Source of the DNA: Enterobacillus tribolii
Lineage (GTDB): Bacteria; Pseudomonadota; Gammaproteobacteria; Enterobacterales; Enterobacteriaceae
Direction: 5' to 3'
DNA: 64,000 bases
Assembly: GCF_003363015.1 (NCBI RefSeq)
Contig: NZ_QRAP01000007.1
Location: forward strand, 248,001 to 312,000
Shown: piece after piece, positions 7,527-18,735 of the stretch
Layout of the letters: every line of letters begins with the position of its first letter
Numbering within the stretch: position 1 is the first letter of the stretch
Made by a program: the position numbers and the translations under genes
The notes under the pieces: generated by a model
Database searches by the model: none
Seen by the model: the letters and a program-made list of their open reading frames with translations, nothing else
Told to the model about the DNA's origin: nothing

Positions 7527-8300
7527 TTATTCTTGTTGTTGATTTGAAGCCGTTAAATTCTGCCACCAACTGCCCAGGGTTTCATACCAGGCCCGTTCGC
7601 TGTGCCCGAGATAAAACGCCGACGGCAACGCTTTCTCCCAGGGATTCAGCGCCGAAGTGATCGCAAGCTGATTAGCCGGCGCCGGAATCGGGGTCAGCCC
7701 CTGTTCTTCAAAAAAGCGGACGGCCCGCGGCAAATGGTTGGCCGATGTCACCAGAATCAACGGCTGATGGCCGACGATGCCGGCAATGCCCTGTGCCTCT
7801 TCGCGGGTATCCTTCGGCGTATCCAGCAGAATAATTTCATCCGGAGAAACCCCCAGGCTCTCGGCCACGTTGGCCGCCACGCGCGCGCTGCTGATATTGC
7901 TGGTTTGCGCTACGCCGCCGGTAAAAATAATCTTTGCTCCCGGATGCAGCCGCAGCTGGCGAATGCCCTCCGTTACCCGCGGCAGACTGTTGTTGAGCAG
8001 GTTGGAACTGGGCGCCCATTGCGGGTTATAGGTATAACCGCCGCCTAACACTACGATGAATTTCGCCGGGGTTTGCGCGTTCAGCGTTGAATAGCGTTTT
8101 TCCAACGGCAGCAGCAGGCGATCGGCTATAGGTTGCAGGCTTAACAGCAAAATCGCCAGCCAGGCGAGAGAAATCAGAGCTTTCCCGCTTCGCTGCCAGC
8201 GGGTAAACCACAGTAAAACCAACCCCAATGCGATAATCGCCAGGAAAAGCGGTAGTGGTAATAACAGGCCACCGATAAACTTTTTCAGGGTAAACAGCAT
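7527..8300 (-). CDS. elyC: ElyC, envelope biogenesis factor (DUF218)
   Basis: 257 residues, matching E. coli ElyC/YcbC (259). Two N-terminal membrane segments (about 8-31 and 40-58) precede a periplasmic DUF218/SanA-like domain with IVVLGGGYTYNP, KIIFTGGVAQTSNIS and LVTSANHLPRAVRFF. In E. coli ElyC supports peptidoglycan assembly at low temperature, apparently through the lipid carrier economy and protein folding in the envelope. It is divergent from cmoM and is followed at 15 bases by a small membrane-protein gene. Confidence 0.93.
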   Translation of the reverse strand: MLFTLKKFIGGLLLPLPLFLAIIALGLVLLWFTRWQRSGKALISLAWLAILLLSLQPIADRLLLPLEKRYSTLNAQTPAKFIVVLGGGYTYNPQWAPSSNLLNNSLPRVTEGIRQLRLHPGAKIIFTGGVAQTSNISSARVAANVAESLGVSPDEIILLDTPKDTREEAQGIAGIVGHQPLILVTSANHLPRAVRFFEEQGLTPIPAPANQLAITSALNPWEKALPSAFYLGHSERAWYETLGSWWQNLTASNQQQE

Positions 8301-8447
8301 CGGGCAACATCCTTTTTGAGTGAAAATACGGCATCTGACATGAATATTGAGTCAATGAGATTCATTCTACGCCTGCCTGTGTCAAAATAGCAGGTTTAGG
8401 GCGATGAGTTTGGGATGTTTCCGTCTGCATTCCGTGGAGCAGATTGT

Positions 8448-9233
8448 ATGCAGGATCGAAATTTTGATGATATTGCCGATAAATTCACGCGCAATATCTA
8501 TGGTACGACGAAAGGGGAGATTCGTCGCGCTGTCCTGTGGCAAGATCTGCAACAGATGCTGACGGCCTGGCCGGAACGGCAACTGAACATTCTGGACGCC
8601 GGCGGCGGTATGGGGCAGATGTCCAGCGAGCTTGCGGCGTTGGGGCATCGGGTGATTCTGTGCGATATCTCCGCCGAAATGTTGAGCCGGGCGCAGGCGC
8701 ATGCCGAACAAAAAGGTGTGAGCCACAACATGCAATTCATACAAAGTCCGGCTCAGGAGATGGTTCAGCATTTGGAACAGCCTGTCGATCTGATATTGTT
8801 CCATGCTGTTCTGGAGTGGGTCGCCGACCCCCGGATGGTGCTGCAATCACTGTATGGCTGTCTTAGGCCGGGTGGTGCGTTATCATTGATGTTTTATAAC
8901 TATAATGCCCTGTTGATGCGTAACATCGTGTTAGGTAACTTGGACTATGTCAAAGCCGGTATGCCCAAGCGTAAACGGCGTTCATTATCCCCTGATCACC
9001 CGTTGGACCCGGCCCGGGTTTATGACTGGCTGGAGGGAATGGGTATGCACATCACCGGTAAAAGCGGCGTACGGGTATTTCACGATTACATGCAGAATAA
9101 ACGACAGCAGATTGAGGATTTTGCCGACGTGCTGGCGCTGGAGCAGCGTTACTGCCGGCAGGAGCCTTTTGTCAGCCTGGGGCGCTATATCCACGTTATG
9201 GCGCGTAAGCCCACAGTGAAGGACGGACTATGA
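8448..9233 (+). CDS. cmoM: CmoM, tRNA cmo5U34 carboxymethyl ester methyltransferase
   Basis: 261 residues from ATG 8448 (GGAG eight bases upstream), the length of E. coli CmoM/SmtA and the same N-terminus [10 protein letters not shown]; the longer frame from 8415 has no homologous extension. It is a class I SAM methyltransferase with motif [10 protein letters not shown] (49-57) and the [11 protein letters not shown] block. CmoM methylates the carboxymethyl group of cmo5U at the wobble position of some tRNAs to give mcmo5U. Its stop overlaps the mukF start by four bases (ATGA at 9230-9233), so it heads the mukFEB operon as in other enterobacteria. Confidence 0.95.
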   Translation: MQDRNFDDIADKFTRNIYGTTKGEIRRAVLWQDLQQMLTAWPERQLNILDAGGGMGQMSSELAALGHRVILCDISAEMLSRAQAHAEQKGVSHNMQFIQSPAQEMVQHLEQPVDLILFHAVLEWVADPRMVLQSLYGCLRPGGALSLMFYNYNALLMRNIVLGNLDYVKAGMPKRKRRSLSPDHPLDPARVYDWLEGMGMHITGKSGVRVFHDYMQNKRQQIEDFADVLALEQRYCRQEPFVSLGRYIHVMARKPTVKDGL

Positions 9234-10552
9234 GTGATTTTACCCAGACGGTACCGGAACTGGTTGCCTGGGCACGGAAAAACGATTTCGCCATTTCTCT
9301 GCCTACGGAGCGTCTGGCGTTCATGCTGTCTATCGCCACGTTGAACAGCGAGCGGCTGGACGGGGAAATGAGTGAAGGGGAACTGGTGGATGTGTTCCGC
9401 CAGGTGAGCAAGGCTTTTGAGCAGACGCATGAAACCGTCACCGTACGTGCGAACAATGCGATCAACGATTTGGTAAAACAGCGTCTGCTCAACCGCTTTA
9501 CCAGCGAACTGGCGGACGGCAATGCGATTTACCGCCTGACGCCGCTGGGTATCGGCATCACCGACTACTATATCCGTCAGCGTGAGTTTTCCACGCTGCG
9601 TCTTTCCATGCAGCTTTCCATCGTGGCGCAGGAACTGCGCGCCGCCGCGGAAGCGGCCGAAGAGGGCGGCGATGAGTTTCACTGGCACCGCCATGTGTTC
9701 GCGCCGCTGAAATATTCGGTCGCCGAGATTTTTGACAGCATCGACCTGACTCAGCGCATCATGGATGAGCAGCAGCAAGGGGTGAAAGAAGACATCGCCG
9801 CGTTGCTGAACCAGGATTGGCGGGCGGCGATTTCCAGCTGTGAAATGCTGCTTTCCGAAACGTCCGGCACCCTGCGCGAATTGCAGGATACGCTGGAGGC
9901 CGCGGGCGATAAGCTCCAGGCCAACCTGCTGCGCGTGCAGGAGGCGACGATGGACAATACAGAGCTGGACTTCATCGACAGGCTGGTGCTTGACCTGCAA
10001 AACAAGCTGGACCGCATCATCAGCTGGGGGCAGCAGGCAATAGACCTGTGGATTGGCTACGATCGCCACGTACACAAATTCATCCGTACCGCCATCGATA
10101 TGGATAAGAACCGGGTATTCGCCCAGCGTCTGCGTCAGTCGGTACAAAACTACTTCGAGAACCCCTGGACGCTCACGGTCGCCAACGCCGATCGCCTGCT
10201 GGATATGCGCGATGAAGAGTTGGTGCTGCGCACCGAAGAGGTGACCGGCGAGCTGCCGCCTGATTTGGAATATGAAGAGTTCTCCGAGGTGCGCGAACAG
10301 CTTATCGCCCTGATTGAAGAGGAATTGCAGGTCTACAAAACCGAGCAACGGCCGCTGGATGTCGGGGCCGTGCTGCGTGAATACCTCACCCGATATCCCC
10401 GTCAGCGCCATTTCGATTTAGCACGAATTCTGGTAGACCAGGCGGTGCGCCTGGGTATTGCTGAAGCTGATTTCACCGGATTGCCCGCGGAATGGCAGGC
10501 GATCAATGAGTACGGAGCCAAGGTACAGGCCCATGTCATCGACAAATATTGA
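9230..10552 (+). CDS. mukF: MukF, kleisin subunit of the MukBEF condensin
   Basis: 440 residues, identical in length to E. coli MukF. MukF bridges two MukB heads; its N-terminal winged-helix domain mediates dimerisation and the C-terminal winged helix binds the MukB cap. The helical middle carries the MukE-binding linker (acidic stretch [15 protein letters not shown] near 343-357). Start codon lies inside the cmoM stop (ATGA) and the 3' end overlaps mukE by 20 bases, indicating coupled translation and fixed stoichiometry. Confidence 0.97.
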   Translation: MSDFTQTVPELVAWARKNDFAISLPTERLAFMLSIATLNSERLDGEMSEGELVDVFRQVSKAFEQTHETVTVRANNAINDLVKQRLLNRFTSELADGNAIYRLTPLGIGITDYYIRQREFSTLRLSMQLSIVAQELRAAAEAAEEGGDEFHWHRHVFAPLKYSVAEIFDSIDLTQRIMDEQQQGVKEDIAALLNQDWRAAISSCEMLLSETSGTLRELQDTLEAAGDKLQANLLRVQEATMDNTELDFIDRLVLDLQNKLDRIISWGQQAIDLWIGYDRHVHKFIRTAIDMDKNRVFAQRLRQSVQNYFENPWTLTVANADRLLDMRDEELVLRTEEVTGELPPDLEYEEFSEVREQLIALIEEELQVYKTEQRPLDVGAVLREYLTRYPRQRHFDLARILVDQAVRLGIAEADFTGLPAEWQAINEYGAKVQAHVIDKY

Positions 10553-11264
10553 AAATGTGATGCCAGCGAAGCTGGCTCAGGCGGTGTTTAATCCGCTTTT
10601 CCCCGCCCTGGACAGCCAACTGCGCGCCGGGCGGCATATTGGCATTGACGAGCTGGATAACCATGCTTTTCTGATGGATTTTCAGGAAGAGCTGGAAATG
10701 TTCTACGGCCGCTACAACGTCGAATTAATCCGCGCGCCGGAGGGATTTTTCTACCTGCGTCCGCGTTCGACCACGCTGATTCCCCGCTCGGTGCTGTCCG
10801 AGCTGGACATGATGGTGGGGAAAATTCTCTGCTATCTCTACCTGAGCCCGGAGCGCCTGGCGCACGAGGGGATCTTTACCCAGCAGGAACTGTATGACGA
10901 ACTGCTGACGCTGGCGGATGAAAGTAAACTGCTGAAGTACGTCAACCAGCGTTCTACCGGCTCCGACCTGGATCGCCAAAAGTTGCAGGAAAAGGTGCGT
11001 ACGTCGCTGAACCGCCTGCGCCGGCTCGGGATGGTTTATTTCATGTCCGGCAACGACAGCAGCAAATTCCGCATCACGGAATCGGTGTTCCGCTTCGGCG
11101 CCGACGTGCGCAGCGGGGACGACCAGCGCGAAGCGCAGCTGCGCATGATCCGCGACGGCGAGGCGATGCCCATTGAGAATACCTTATCCCTGAATGATGA
11201 GGCGGATGAGAATGAGTCCGGCACGGACAACGTGACAGACAGCGCGGAGGATGAACAGGAATGA
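10533..11264 (+). CDS. mukE: MukE, KITE subunit of the MukBEF condensin
   Basis: 243 residues from ATG 10533, giving the N-terminus [16 protein letters not shown] that matches E. coli MukE (234). The longer frame from 10458 would lie inside mukF without homology and is rejected. The core ([26 protein letters not shown]) is nearly invariant. MukE is a tandem winged-helix protein that binds the MukF linker and DNA. The C-terminus beyond residue 215 is an acidic, low-complexity tail slightly longer than in E. coli. It overlaps mukF (20 bases) and mukB (ATGA). Confidence 0.95.
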   Translation: MSSTNIENVMPAKLAQAVFNPLFPALDSQLRAGRHIGIDELDNHAFLMDFQEELEMFYGRYNVELIRAPEGFFYLRPRSTTLIPRSVLSELDMMVGKILCYLYLSPERLAHEGIFTQQELYDELLTLADESKLLKYVNQRSTGSDLDRQKLQEKVRTSLNRLRRLGMVYFMSGNDSSKFRITESVFRFGADVRSGDDQREAQLRMIRDGEAMPIENTLSLNDEADENESGTDNVTDSAEDEQE

Positions 11265-14200
11265 TTGAACGCGGAAAATTTCGCTCGCTGACGCTGGTTA
11301 ACTGGAACGGCTTCTTCGCCCGGACGTTTGATCTGGACGAGCTGGTCACCACGTTGTCGGGCGGTAACGGGGCGGGCAAGTCCACCACCATGGCCGCGTT
11401 TGTAACGGCGTTGATTCCCGACCTTACCCTGCTGCACTTCCGTAACACCACCGAGGCGGGAGCGACGACCGGCTCACGCGACAAAGGGCTGCACGGTAAA
11501 CTGCGTCCGGGCGTGTGCTACTCCGCGCTGGATATCGTCAACTCCCGTCATCAGCGCATTGTGGTCGGCGTACGTTTGCAGCAGGTTGCCGGGCGCGATC
11601 GCAAGGTGGACATCAAGCCTTTCATTATTCAGGGCCTGCCGACGGCTTACCAGCCGACGGAAGTCCTGACGGAGACCGTTGGTACGCGTCAGGCGCGCGT
11701 GCTGCCGCTGCAGGAGCTGAAAGAGCGCCTCGAAGCCATTGAGGGCGTGCAGTTCAAGCAGTTCAACTCCATCACGGATTACCATTCCCTGATGTTCGAT
11801 CTGGGGGCAATCCCGAAACGTCTGCGCTCCGCATCGGACCGCAGCAAGTTCTACCGCCTGATTGAAGCTTCGCTGTACGGCGGGATTTCCAGCGCCATTA
11901 CCCGTTCATTGCGTGATTACCTGCTGCCGGAAAACAGCGGGGTGCGTAAGGCATTCCAGGACATGGAAGCCGCGCTGCGTGAAAACCGCATGACATTGGA
12001 GGCGATCCGGGTCACCCAGTCCGATCGCGATCTGTTCAAGCACCTGATTTCAGAAGCCACTTCTTACGTTGCGGCGGATTATATGCGGCACGCCAATGAG
12101 CGACGCATTCATCTTGATCAGGCGCTGGTGCTGCGCCGTGATTTGTTGGGCAGCCGCAAGCAACTGCTGAATGAGCAATACCGTCACGTTGAGATGTCGC
12201 GCGAACTGGGCGAACAGAGCGGGGCGGAATCCGATCTCGAAACCGATTATCAGGCCGCCAGCGATCACCTGAACCTGGTGCAGACGGCGATGCGTCAGCA
12301 GGAAAAGATCGAGCGTTACCAAAGCGATCTGGAAGATCTTTCATACCGTCTGGAAGAGCAGACCGAGGTTGTGGCCGAAGCGACGGAGCTGAACGCTGAG
12401 TATGAGGCGCGCTCCGAAGCGGCGGAACTGGAGGTCGATGAGCTGAAAAGCCAACTGGCCGATTATCAGCAGGCGCTGGACGTACAGCAAACCCGTGCCA
12501 TTCAGTATCAGCAGGCGTTGCAGGCGCTGGAGCGCGCGCGTCAGCTTTGCCAGTTGCCCGATTTGTCCATGGACAACGCAGAGGAACATCTGGAGGCCTT
12601 CCAGGCGCGCGAGCAGGAAGCCACGGAAATTCTGCTGCAACTGGAACAAAAAATCAGCGTGGCCGATGCCGCCGTGTCGCAGTTTGAAAACGCTTATCAG
12701 CTGGTAATCAAGCTGGTCGGCGACGTCAGCCGCAGTGAAGCCTGGCAGGCAGGGCGTACCTTATTGCGCGACTGGCCGGGCATGCAGCATCAGGCAGAGC
12801 GCCTGCAACCGCTGCGCATGCAGCTTTCTGAGCTGGAGCAGCGCCTGCGTTCTCAACAGGATGCCGAGCGTCTGTTGCAGGAGTTCTGCAAACGCAGCGG
12901 TCAGACATGCCAGCCGGAAGAGCTGGACGAGATGCTGGCCGGGGCGGAAGCGCAGGTGGAATCCCTGTCTGCTGAAGCTTCGCAGGTCAGCGAGCAGCGT
13001 ATGGCGGTGCGTCAGGAACTGGAACAGATCGCCTCACGCACCAAAGAGCTGACGGCCAGGGCGCCGGCCTGGCTGGCTGCGCAGGAGGCGTTGACCCAGT
13101 TGAGCGAGCAGTGTGGTGAATCCCTGGAGGACAGCCGCCAGATAACCGAACAGATGCAGCAACTGCTGGAGCGTGAGCGCGAAGCCACGGTGGAGCGTGA
13201 TGACGTTACCCAGCAGAGACGCATGGTTGAAAGCCAGATAGAACGCCTGAGCCAGCCCAGCGGGGCGGAAGACGCGCGTATGATCGCGCTGGCCGAGCGT
13301 TTTGGCGGCGTATTGCTGTCAGAAATTTATGAAGACGTTACCCTCGATGACGCGCCTTACTTCTCGGCGCTGTATGGACCGTCACGCCACGCTATCGTGG
13401 TGCCCGATCTGTCGCTGGTACGAGACTCACTGGCGGGGCTGGAAGATTGCCCGGAAGATCTCTACCTGATCGAAGGCGATCCGCAGTCTTTCGATGACAG
13501 CGTATTTGCCGCAGAAGAGCTGGAAGGCGCGGTGGTGGTGAAAATCGCCGATCGCCAGTGGCGTTATTCCCGCTTTCCTGAGGTGCCGATATTTGGTCGC
13601 GCCGCGCGCGAAAGCCGTCTGGAAACGCTGTACGCCGAGCGTGATGAGCTGGCGGAGCGTTATGCGACCCTGTCATTCGACGTGCAAAAAACACAGCGTC
13701 TGCATCAGGCATTCAGCCGCTTTATCGGCACTCATCTGGCTGTGGCGTTCGAATCGGACCCCGAAGCTGAGCTGCGCCAACTGAACAGCCGGCGCGGTGA
13801 AATTGAGCGCATGATCAGCAATCAGGACGGTCAGGGGCAGCAACAGCGTCAGCAATTAACGCAGGCCAAAGAGAACGTGGCGCTGCTCAATAAGCTGGTG
13901 CCGCTGACGGGGCTGCTGCTGGACGAGACGCTGGCTGACCGGGTGGATGAAATCCGGGAAGAGCTGGATGAAGCGCAGGAAGCCAGCCGTTATTTACAGC
14001 AAAACGGTGCAGCTTTGGCGCAGTTGGAGCCGGTTATCGCCGTTTTGCAAAGCGATCCGGAGCAACACGAACAGTTGCAGATCGATTACCAGCAGGCTCA
14101 GCACAATCAGCGTGTGGCAAAACAGCAGGCATTCGCACTGACGGAAGTCATTCAGCGCCGGGCGCACTTCAGCTACAGCGATTCCGCCGGGATGCTGACG

Positions 14201-15718
14201 GAAAACTCGGATCTGAACGATAAGCTGCGCCAGCGCCTGGAACAGGCGGAAAGCGAGCGTACCCGCAGCCGTGAGCAACTGCGCCAGCAGCAGACGCAAC
14301 TGGCGCAATACAATCAGGTGCTGGCCTCGCTGAAGAGCTCGCATGACGCCAAGCGCGATATGCTGAAAGAGCTGACGCAGGAACTGCAGGACATCGGCGT
14401 TCAGGCCGATGCGTCCGCTGAGGAACGCGCCCGTGGGCGCCGTGATGAGCTGCACGCCTTGCTGAGCGCCAACCGTGCGCGGCGCAACCAGTTGGAAAAA
14501 CAGATTACCTTCTGCGAAGCCGAAATGGACAGCCTGCAGAAGAAGCTGCGTAAGGTGGAGCGTGATTATCACGCGATCCGCGAGCAGGTGGTCACGGCGA
14601 AGGCCGGCTGGTGCGCGGTTATGCGCCTGGTGAAAGACAACGGCGTAGAGCGGCGTTTACATAAACGCGAGCTGGCTTACATGGACGGGGACGAGCTGCG
14701 CTCCATGTCGGATAAAGCGCTGGGGGCGTTGCGTCTGGCGGTGGCGGATAACGAGCACCTGCGTGACGTGCTGCGTTTGTCTGAGGACTCCAAACATCCG
14801 GAACGTAAGATCCAGTTCTATATCGCGGTGTATCAGCATCTGCGCGAACGTATCCGCCAGGATATTATCCGCACCGACGATCCGCTGGATGCCATTGAAC
14901 AAATGGAAATTGAACTGGCGCGTCTGACGGAAGAGCTCACTTCACGCGAGCAGAAGCTGGCGATCAGTTCGAAGAGCGTGGCGAACATCATCCGTAAGAC
15001 GATTCAGCGTGAGCAAAACCGCATCCGCATGCTGAACCAGGGGCTGCAGGCCGTGGCGTTCGGCCAGGTGAAGAGCGTACGGCTCAACGTTAACGTGCGT
15101 GAGTCTCACGCTACGCTGCTGGCCGTGCTGGCCGAGCAACAGGAACAGCATCAGGATTTGTTCAACAGCAGCCGCCTGACCTTCTCCGAAGCGCTGGCGA
15201 AGCTGTATCAGCGCCTCAATCCGCAGGTGGATATGGGGCAGCGCACGCCGCAGACGATTGGCGAAGAACTGCTGGATTACCGTAACTACCTGGATATGGA
15301 CGTGGAAGTTAACCGTGGCTCCGATGGTTGGCTGCGCGCGGAAAGCGGGGCGTTGTCGACCGGTGAGGCTATCGGTACCGGGATGTCGATTCTGGTGATG
15401 GTGGTGCAAAGCTGGGAAGAGGAGTCGCGCCGCCTGCGCGGTAAGGATATCTCTCCCTGCCGTCTGCTGTTCCTTGACGAAGCAGCCCGTCTGGATGCCA
15501 AGTCTATCGCGACCCTGTTCGAGCTTTGCGATCGTCTGGAAATGCAGCTGATTATCGCGGCGCCGGAAAACATCAGCCCGGAAAAAGGCACGACGTACAA
15601 GCTGATGCGTAAGGTGTTTAACAACGTTGAACACGTCCATGTGGTCGGGTTGCGTGGTTTTGCGACTGACAAGAAGGTTTCGGACTCGCTGGACGCGATA
15701 GAATCTGCCCAATCGTAG
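11261..15718 (+). CDS. mukB: MukB, SMC-like chromosome condensin ATPase
   Basis: 1485 residues (E. coli 1486). The N-terminal head has Walker A GGNGAGKS (34-41); two long coiled coils (about 300-660 and 790-1220, rich in Glu/Gln/Leu/Arg) flank a globular hinge near 665-785 (the [19 protein letters not shown] region); the C-terminal head has the ABC signature [10 protein letters not shown] (about 1364) and Walker [13 protein letters not shown] (about 1401). MukB with MukE and MukF extrudes loops to organise and segregate the chromosome, in partnership with topoisomerase IV and excluded from Ter by MatP, whose gene lies in this same window (50477). Strong terminator downstream. Confidence 0.98.
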   Translation: MIERGKFRSLTLVNWNGFFARTFDLDELVTTLSGGNGAGKSTTMAAFVTALIPDLTLLHFRNTTEAGATTGSRDKGLHGKLRPGVCYSALDIVNSRHQRIVVGVRLQQVAGRDRKVDIKPFIIQGLPTAYQPTEVLTETVGTRQARVLPLQELKERLEAIEGVQFKQFNSITDYHSLMFDLGAIPKRLRSASDRSKFYRLIEASLYGGISSAITRSLRDYLLPENSGVRKAFQDMEAALRENRMTLEAIRVTQSDRDLFKHLISEATSYVAADYMRHANERRIHLDQALVLRRDLLGSRKQLLNEQYRHVEMSRELGEQSGAESDLETDYQAASDHLNLVQTAMRQQEKIERYQSDLEDLSYRLEEQTEVVAEATELNAEYEARSEAAELEVDELKSQLADYQQALDVQQTRAIQYQQALQALERARQLCQLPDLSMDNAEEHLEAFQAREQEATEILLQLEQKISVADAAVSQFENAYQLVIKLVGDVSRSEAWQAGRTLLRDWPGMQHQAERLQPLRMQLSELEQRLRSQQDAERLLQEFCKRSGQTCQPEELDEMLAGAEAQVESLSAEASQVSEQRMAVRQELEQIASRTKELTARAPAWLAAQEALTQLSEQCGESLEDSRQITEQMQQLLEREREATVERDDVTQQRRMVESQIERLSQPSGAEDARMIALAERFGGVLLSEIYEDVTLDDAPYFSALYGPSRHAIVVPDLSLVRDSLAGLEDCPEDLYLIEGDPQSFDDSVFAAEELEGAVVVKIADRQWRYSRFPEVPIFGRAARESRLETLYAERDELAERYATLSFDVQKTQRLHQAFSRFIGTHLAVAFESDPEAELRQLNSRRGEIERMISNQDGQGQQQRQQLTQAKENVALLNKLVPLTGLLLDETLADRVDEIREELDEAQEASRYLQQNGAALAQLEPVIAVLQSDPEQHEQLQIDYQQAQHNQRVAKQQAFALTEVIQRRAHFSYSDSAGMLTENSDLNDKLRQRLEQAESERTRSREQLRQQQTQLAQYNQVLASLKSSHDAKRDMLKELTQELQDIGVQADASAEERARGRRDELHALLSANRARRNQLEKQITFCEAEMDSLQKKLRKVERDYHAIREQVVTAKAGWCAVMRLVKDNGVERRLHKRELAYMDGDELRSMSDKALGALRLAVADNEHLRDVLRLSEDSKHPERKIQFYIAVYQHLRERIRQDIIRTDDPLDAIEQMEIELARLTEELTSREQKLAISSKSVANIIRKTIQREQNRIRMLNQGLQAVAFGQVKSVRLNVNVRESHATLLAVLAEQQEQHQDLFNSSRLTFSEALAKLYQRLNPQVDMGQRTPQTIGEELLDYRNYLDMDVEVNRGSDGWLRAESGALSTGEAIGTGMSILVMVVQSWEEESRRLRGKDISPCRLLFLDEAARLDAKSIATLFELCDRLEMQLIIAAPENISPEKGTTYKLMRKVFNNVEHVHVVGLRGFATDKKVSDSLDAIESAQS

Positions 15719-15754
15719 AGGGGAGATAATTCCTTAATTGCGCTGATTATTCAG

Positions 15755-15783
15755 AAACGGCCTCTACTCAGGCCGTTTTTTTT
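15755..15783 (+). terminator. Terminator of the cmoM-mukFEB operon
   Basis: 9-bp stem AAACGGCCT/AGGCCGTTT (15755-15763, 15770-15778) with a six-base loop and a run of eight T. Confidence 0.9.
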
Positions 15784-15884
15784 GGCAAAATAAGCCAGCG
15801 TACGGATTTTCGTCAGAGAGTAAGTCATCCTTCAGATTTATCTCTCGGATTGCACTAAGGAAAGCAGAAAATAATTTCTGTTTG

Positions 15885-16026
15885 TATAATTTAAAGTAAG
15901 TTGTACCGGCCATTATCCGCAAACCGTTCCCGTTTACCCAAACGGAGCGGGTGGTCGGCAAGCAGGAAGCGACAGCTTGGTTATCGGATAATGGTTTTAA
16001 TGTGAGCAGAACTTAGGGAGCAAGGG
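15885..16026 (+). promoter_or_regulatory. ldtD promoter and structured 5' leader
   Basis: A perfect -10 TATAAT (15885-15890; -35 weak) would start transcription near 15897 and give a leader of about 130 nt. Within it a perfect 10-bp inverted repeat (CCATTATCCG 15910-15919, CGGATAATGG 15985-15994) encloses two smaller hairpins: CCGTTT/AAACGG (15930-15945) and AAGC/GCTT (15967-15978). The whole folds on paper as a three-way junction ending 32 bases before the start codon. The region 15784-15884 before it shows no gene. Confidence 0.5.
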
Positions 16027-17922
16027 ATGTTGCTGAACAAGAGATTCAGTTTTCACCGTCTTATGATTGGCTGCGCGTTAGCATTCAACGTAATGCCGGT
16101 TATGGCAAACACCGACGGCCAGACAGACGTTCAGAGTCCGGCGCCGGTGATGAGTGTATCGCAGGCACGCAGTGAATTGCAGTCGGCCGTACCCTCCGGT
16201 GTATCATTACGCTATTTGCCGGAGTTGTCTTCGTTATACGCCGCCAACCACATGGAAGCCATGTGGCAGGACCGTGAAGCAGTGCAGGCTTTTCAGCAGC
16301 AGTTGGCTGAGGTTGCGCTTTCCGGTGTGCAACCGCAGTTTACCCAATGGGTCACCTGGCTGACCGACCCTGAAATCAATGATATGAAACGCGATATCGT
16401 CCTGTCTGATGCGATGATGGGCTATATGCAGTTCGTATCCGGCGTCAGCGCCACCAAAGGCAGCTGGCTGTACAGTTCCGTGCCTTATAAGATTGCGCCG
16501 CCGCCGTCCAGCCTGGTCAACAACTGGCAGCTCGCCGTACGCGACGGCCATCTGAAGGCCTTCGTTGAATCATTGGCGCCGTCGCATCCGCAGTACATCA
16601 GAATGCATCAGGCGCTGAAAGGCATGTTGGCGGATTCCCGCCCCTGGCCGCAGCTTTCCGCCTCCGGCCCCAGCCTGAAGCCCGGCGCGCGCAGTCAGGA
16701 TATCCCGGCGCTGCGCGATATTCTTACCCGTACCGGTATGCTGACGACTCACGTTCAGGACGTCATTGCTGAAACGCCGGCCAGTGAAGGAAAAGAGCCA
16801 GGCGCTCAGGAGCAGGGCAATGCCGTAGCCGTTGCGGTCAGCCCTGCGGCCGCGCCGGTGACGGATCTGACGCAGGAAAGGCCTGCGCCGGAGCAGCGCA
16901 TGCTGAGGGCGGTTACGCCGGCGGCAGACGCCGCTAAAGCTGACGCAGAACCTGCGCCGGCGCAGCGGATGCTGCAATCCACCGCGGCGCCGGTGGTCTC
17001 CGGCAGCGATAACATTTATACCCCGGAGCTGGTGGAGGCAGTGAAACGCTTCCAGCAATGGCAGGGACTGACGCCTGACGGCGTGATTGGCAACCGTACC
17101 CGTGAATGGCTCAATGTTTCTTCGCAAACCCGTGCGACGCTGCTGGCGCTGAATATTCAGCGTCTGCGAATTTTGCCGGGGGAAGTGAATACCGGGATTA
17201 TGGTAAACATTCCCGATTACTCCCTGAGCTATTATCTTAACGGCTCTGAGGTGCTGAGCTCCCGGGTTATCGTGGGCAGTCCGGCGCGTAAAACGCCGTT
17301 GATGAGCAGCGAGCTGAATAACGTGGTGGTCAACCCGCCGTGGAACGTACCGACCAAGCTGATCCGGGAAGATATCGTACCGAAAGCGAAGCGCGATCCC
17401 AGCTATATCCAGCGCCATAACTACACGCTGTTCTCCAGCTGGAGCGGAGATGCCCAGGTTGTTGACCCGTCGATGATCGACTGGAGCATGGTTTCTGCCG
17501 GCAACTTCCCTTACCGTATCCGGCAGGCGCCGGGTTCCGGTAACTCGCTGGGCCGTTACAAGTTCAACATGCCGAACAACGACGCTATCTATCTTCACGA
17601 CACGCCCAATCACGGATTGTTTGAGAAAGATATCCGGGCGCTGAGCTCAGGATGCGTACGCGTCAACAAGGCGTCTACGCTGGCAAACATGTTGTTACAG
17701 GACGCAGGCTGGAGCAATGCGCGGGTTTCTTCCGCACTGAAGGGCGGCAATACTCAGTATGTTCCCGTACGTCAGCGGATCCCGGTTCGTCTCTATTATC
17801 TGACTGCCTGGGTTGCCGACGATGGTAAGCCTCAGTTCCGTACAGATATTTACAATTATGACAACACGGTGCGTTCTGGCGCGAAGGTCGTTGCTCAGGC
17901 CGAGCAGCTTTTTCAACTGTAA
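16027..17922 (+). CDS. ldtD: L,D-transpeptidase LdtD (YcbB)
   Basis: 631 residues (E. coli LdtD 615). A Sec signal peptide (1-28, ending VMA) exports it to the periplasm. A scaffold domain is followed by a peptidoglycan-binding domain (about 335-375, ELVEAVKRFQQWQGLTPDGVIGNRTREWL) and the YkuD catalytic domain with His524 and Cys543 in the HDTPNHG...SSGCVRV motif. LdtD makes 3-3 (mDAP-mDAP) crosslinks and confers beta-lactam tolerance when active. An Ala/Pro-rich linker (about 255-330) carries a repeated A-P-x-QRML motif and accounts for the extra length. The opposing endopeptidase gene mepK lies next downstream. Confidence 0.96.
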   Translation: MLLNKRFSFHRLMIGCALAFNVMPVMANTDGQTDVQSPAPVMSVSQARSELQSAVPSGVSLRYLPELSSLYAANHMEAMWQDREAVQAFQQQLAEVALSGVQPQFTQWVTWLTDPEINDMKRDIVLSDAMMGYMQFVSGVSATKGSWLYSSVPYKIAPPPSSLVNNWQLAVRDGHLKAFVESLAPSHPQYIRMHQALKGMLADSRPWPQLSASGPSLKPGARSQDIPALRDILTRTGMLTTHVQDVIAETPASEGKEPGAQEQGNAVAVAVSPAAAPVTDLTQERPAPEQRMLRAVTPAADAAKADAEPAPAQRMLQSTAAPVVSGSDNIYTPELVEAVKRFQQWQGLTPDGVIGNRTREWLNVSSQTRATLLALNIQRLRILPGEVNTGIMVNIPDYSLSYYLNGSEVLSSRVIVGSPARKTPLMSSELNNVVVNPPWNVPTKLIREDIVPKAKRDPSYIQRHNYTLFSSWSGDAQVVDPSMIDWSMVSAGNFPYRIRQAPGSGNSLGRYKFNMPNNDAIYLHDTPNHGLFEKDIRALSSGCVRVNKASTLANMLLQDAGWSNARVSSALKGGNTQYVPVRQRIPVRLYYLTAWVADDGKPQFRTDIYNYDNTVRSGAKVVAQAEQLFQL

Positions 17923-18114
17923 CAATAAATTAGCATTTTAGCGCCCGGCGTGAATATCTATGCGATGGGGAGAAAACGGGGAGAAATAGTGTGATCTCCC
18001 CGCAACCCCGGACGCCTCGCGGGTTGACTCATCGTTGAGGGGCGGTTAATGTTCATAGCGGTGCGCTTTTTTGCGTAGTTTTTAAGTAACTCTTGCCAGG
18101 AATTAACTCAGCTC

Positions 18115-18663
18115 ATGGACTCTATAAATATTCATCGCCGTAGATGGCTGGCGTTAGGCGGTGCGGCCTTAGGGATGGCAATGCTGCCTGGGCAGGCGTT
18201 TGCAACACTTTCTACTCCGCGTCCGCGTATTTTGGTGGTAAATAACCTGAATACCGGTGAGAAGCTGAAAGCCGAATTTTTTGACGGAAAACGCTATATT
18301 CAGGAAGAGCTGCAGCGGCTTAACCATCTGTTTCGCGATCACCGGGCGAACCGGGTGAAAACCATCGATCCACACCTTTTTGATCAGCTTTACCGTCTCC
18401 AGGGATTACTGGGTACGCGTAAACCCGTTACGCTGATTTCCGGTTATCGTTCGCTGGGAACCAATGATGAAATGCGCGAGCACAAGCGCGGCGTGGCGAA
18501 GCACAGCTATCATACGTTGGGTAAGGCGATGGATTTCAACATCGAAGGTATTCAGTTGAGCAATATCCGCAAAGCGGCGCTGAAAATGGGTGCCGGTGGT
18601 GTAGGATATTATCCGCGCAGTAACTTCGTGCATATTGATACCGGTCCGGTCAGAAGTTGGTAA
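18115..18663 (+). CDS. mepK: MepK, murein DD/LD-endopeptidase (M15-like, DUF882)
   Basis: 182 residues, the same length as E. coli MepK/YcbK. The N-terminus carries a twin-arginine signal (HRRRWLALGGAALGMAMLPGQAFA), so the folded protein is exported by Tat. The M15-type zinc site is visible: SGYRS, His in AKHSYHTLGKAMDFNI (His and Asp) and the final His in FVHIDTG. MepK cleaves mDAP-mDAP (3-3) and, less well, 4-3 crosslinks to let new strands be inserted. It follows ldtD by about 190 bases, so synthesis and removal of 3-3 links sit side by side. Confidence 0.95.
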   Translation: MDSINIHRRRWLALGGAALGMAMLPGQAFATLSTPRPRILVVNNLNTGEKLKAEFFDGKRYIQEELQRLNHLFRDHRANRVKTIDPHLFDQLYRLQGLLGTRKPVTLISGYRSLGTNDEMREHKRGVAKHSYHTLGKAMDFNIEGIQLSNIRKAALKMGAGGVGYYPRSNFVHIDTGPVRSW

Positions 18664-18696
18664 TTAGCGGGCTTACGGGTACATTGAATTCAATAT

Positions 18697-18722
18697 AAAA
18701 CGCCGGCTTATGCCGGCGTTTT
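18697..18722 (+). terminator. Terminator between mepK and gloC
   Basis: Perfect 11-bp stem AAAACGCCGGC/GCCGGCGTTTT with TTAT loop; it ends 13 bases before the gloC start. Confidence 0.85.
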
Positions 18723-18735
18723 GTCAGGATGGTCT

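Noticed and set aside
9185-10411. 408-residue open frame on the minus strand
   Set aside because: It lies entirely opposite mukF, a full-length conserved gene, and its protein is a His/Gln/Arg-rich antisense composition with no recognisable domain.
17977-18002. Stem-loop CGGGGAGA/TCTCCCCG between ldtD and mepK
   Set aside because: Good 8-bp stem but no T run, so it cannot be called a rho-independent terminator; read-through into mepK remains possible.
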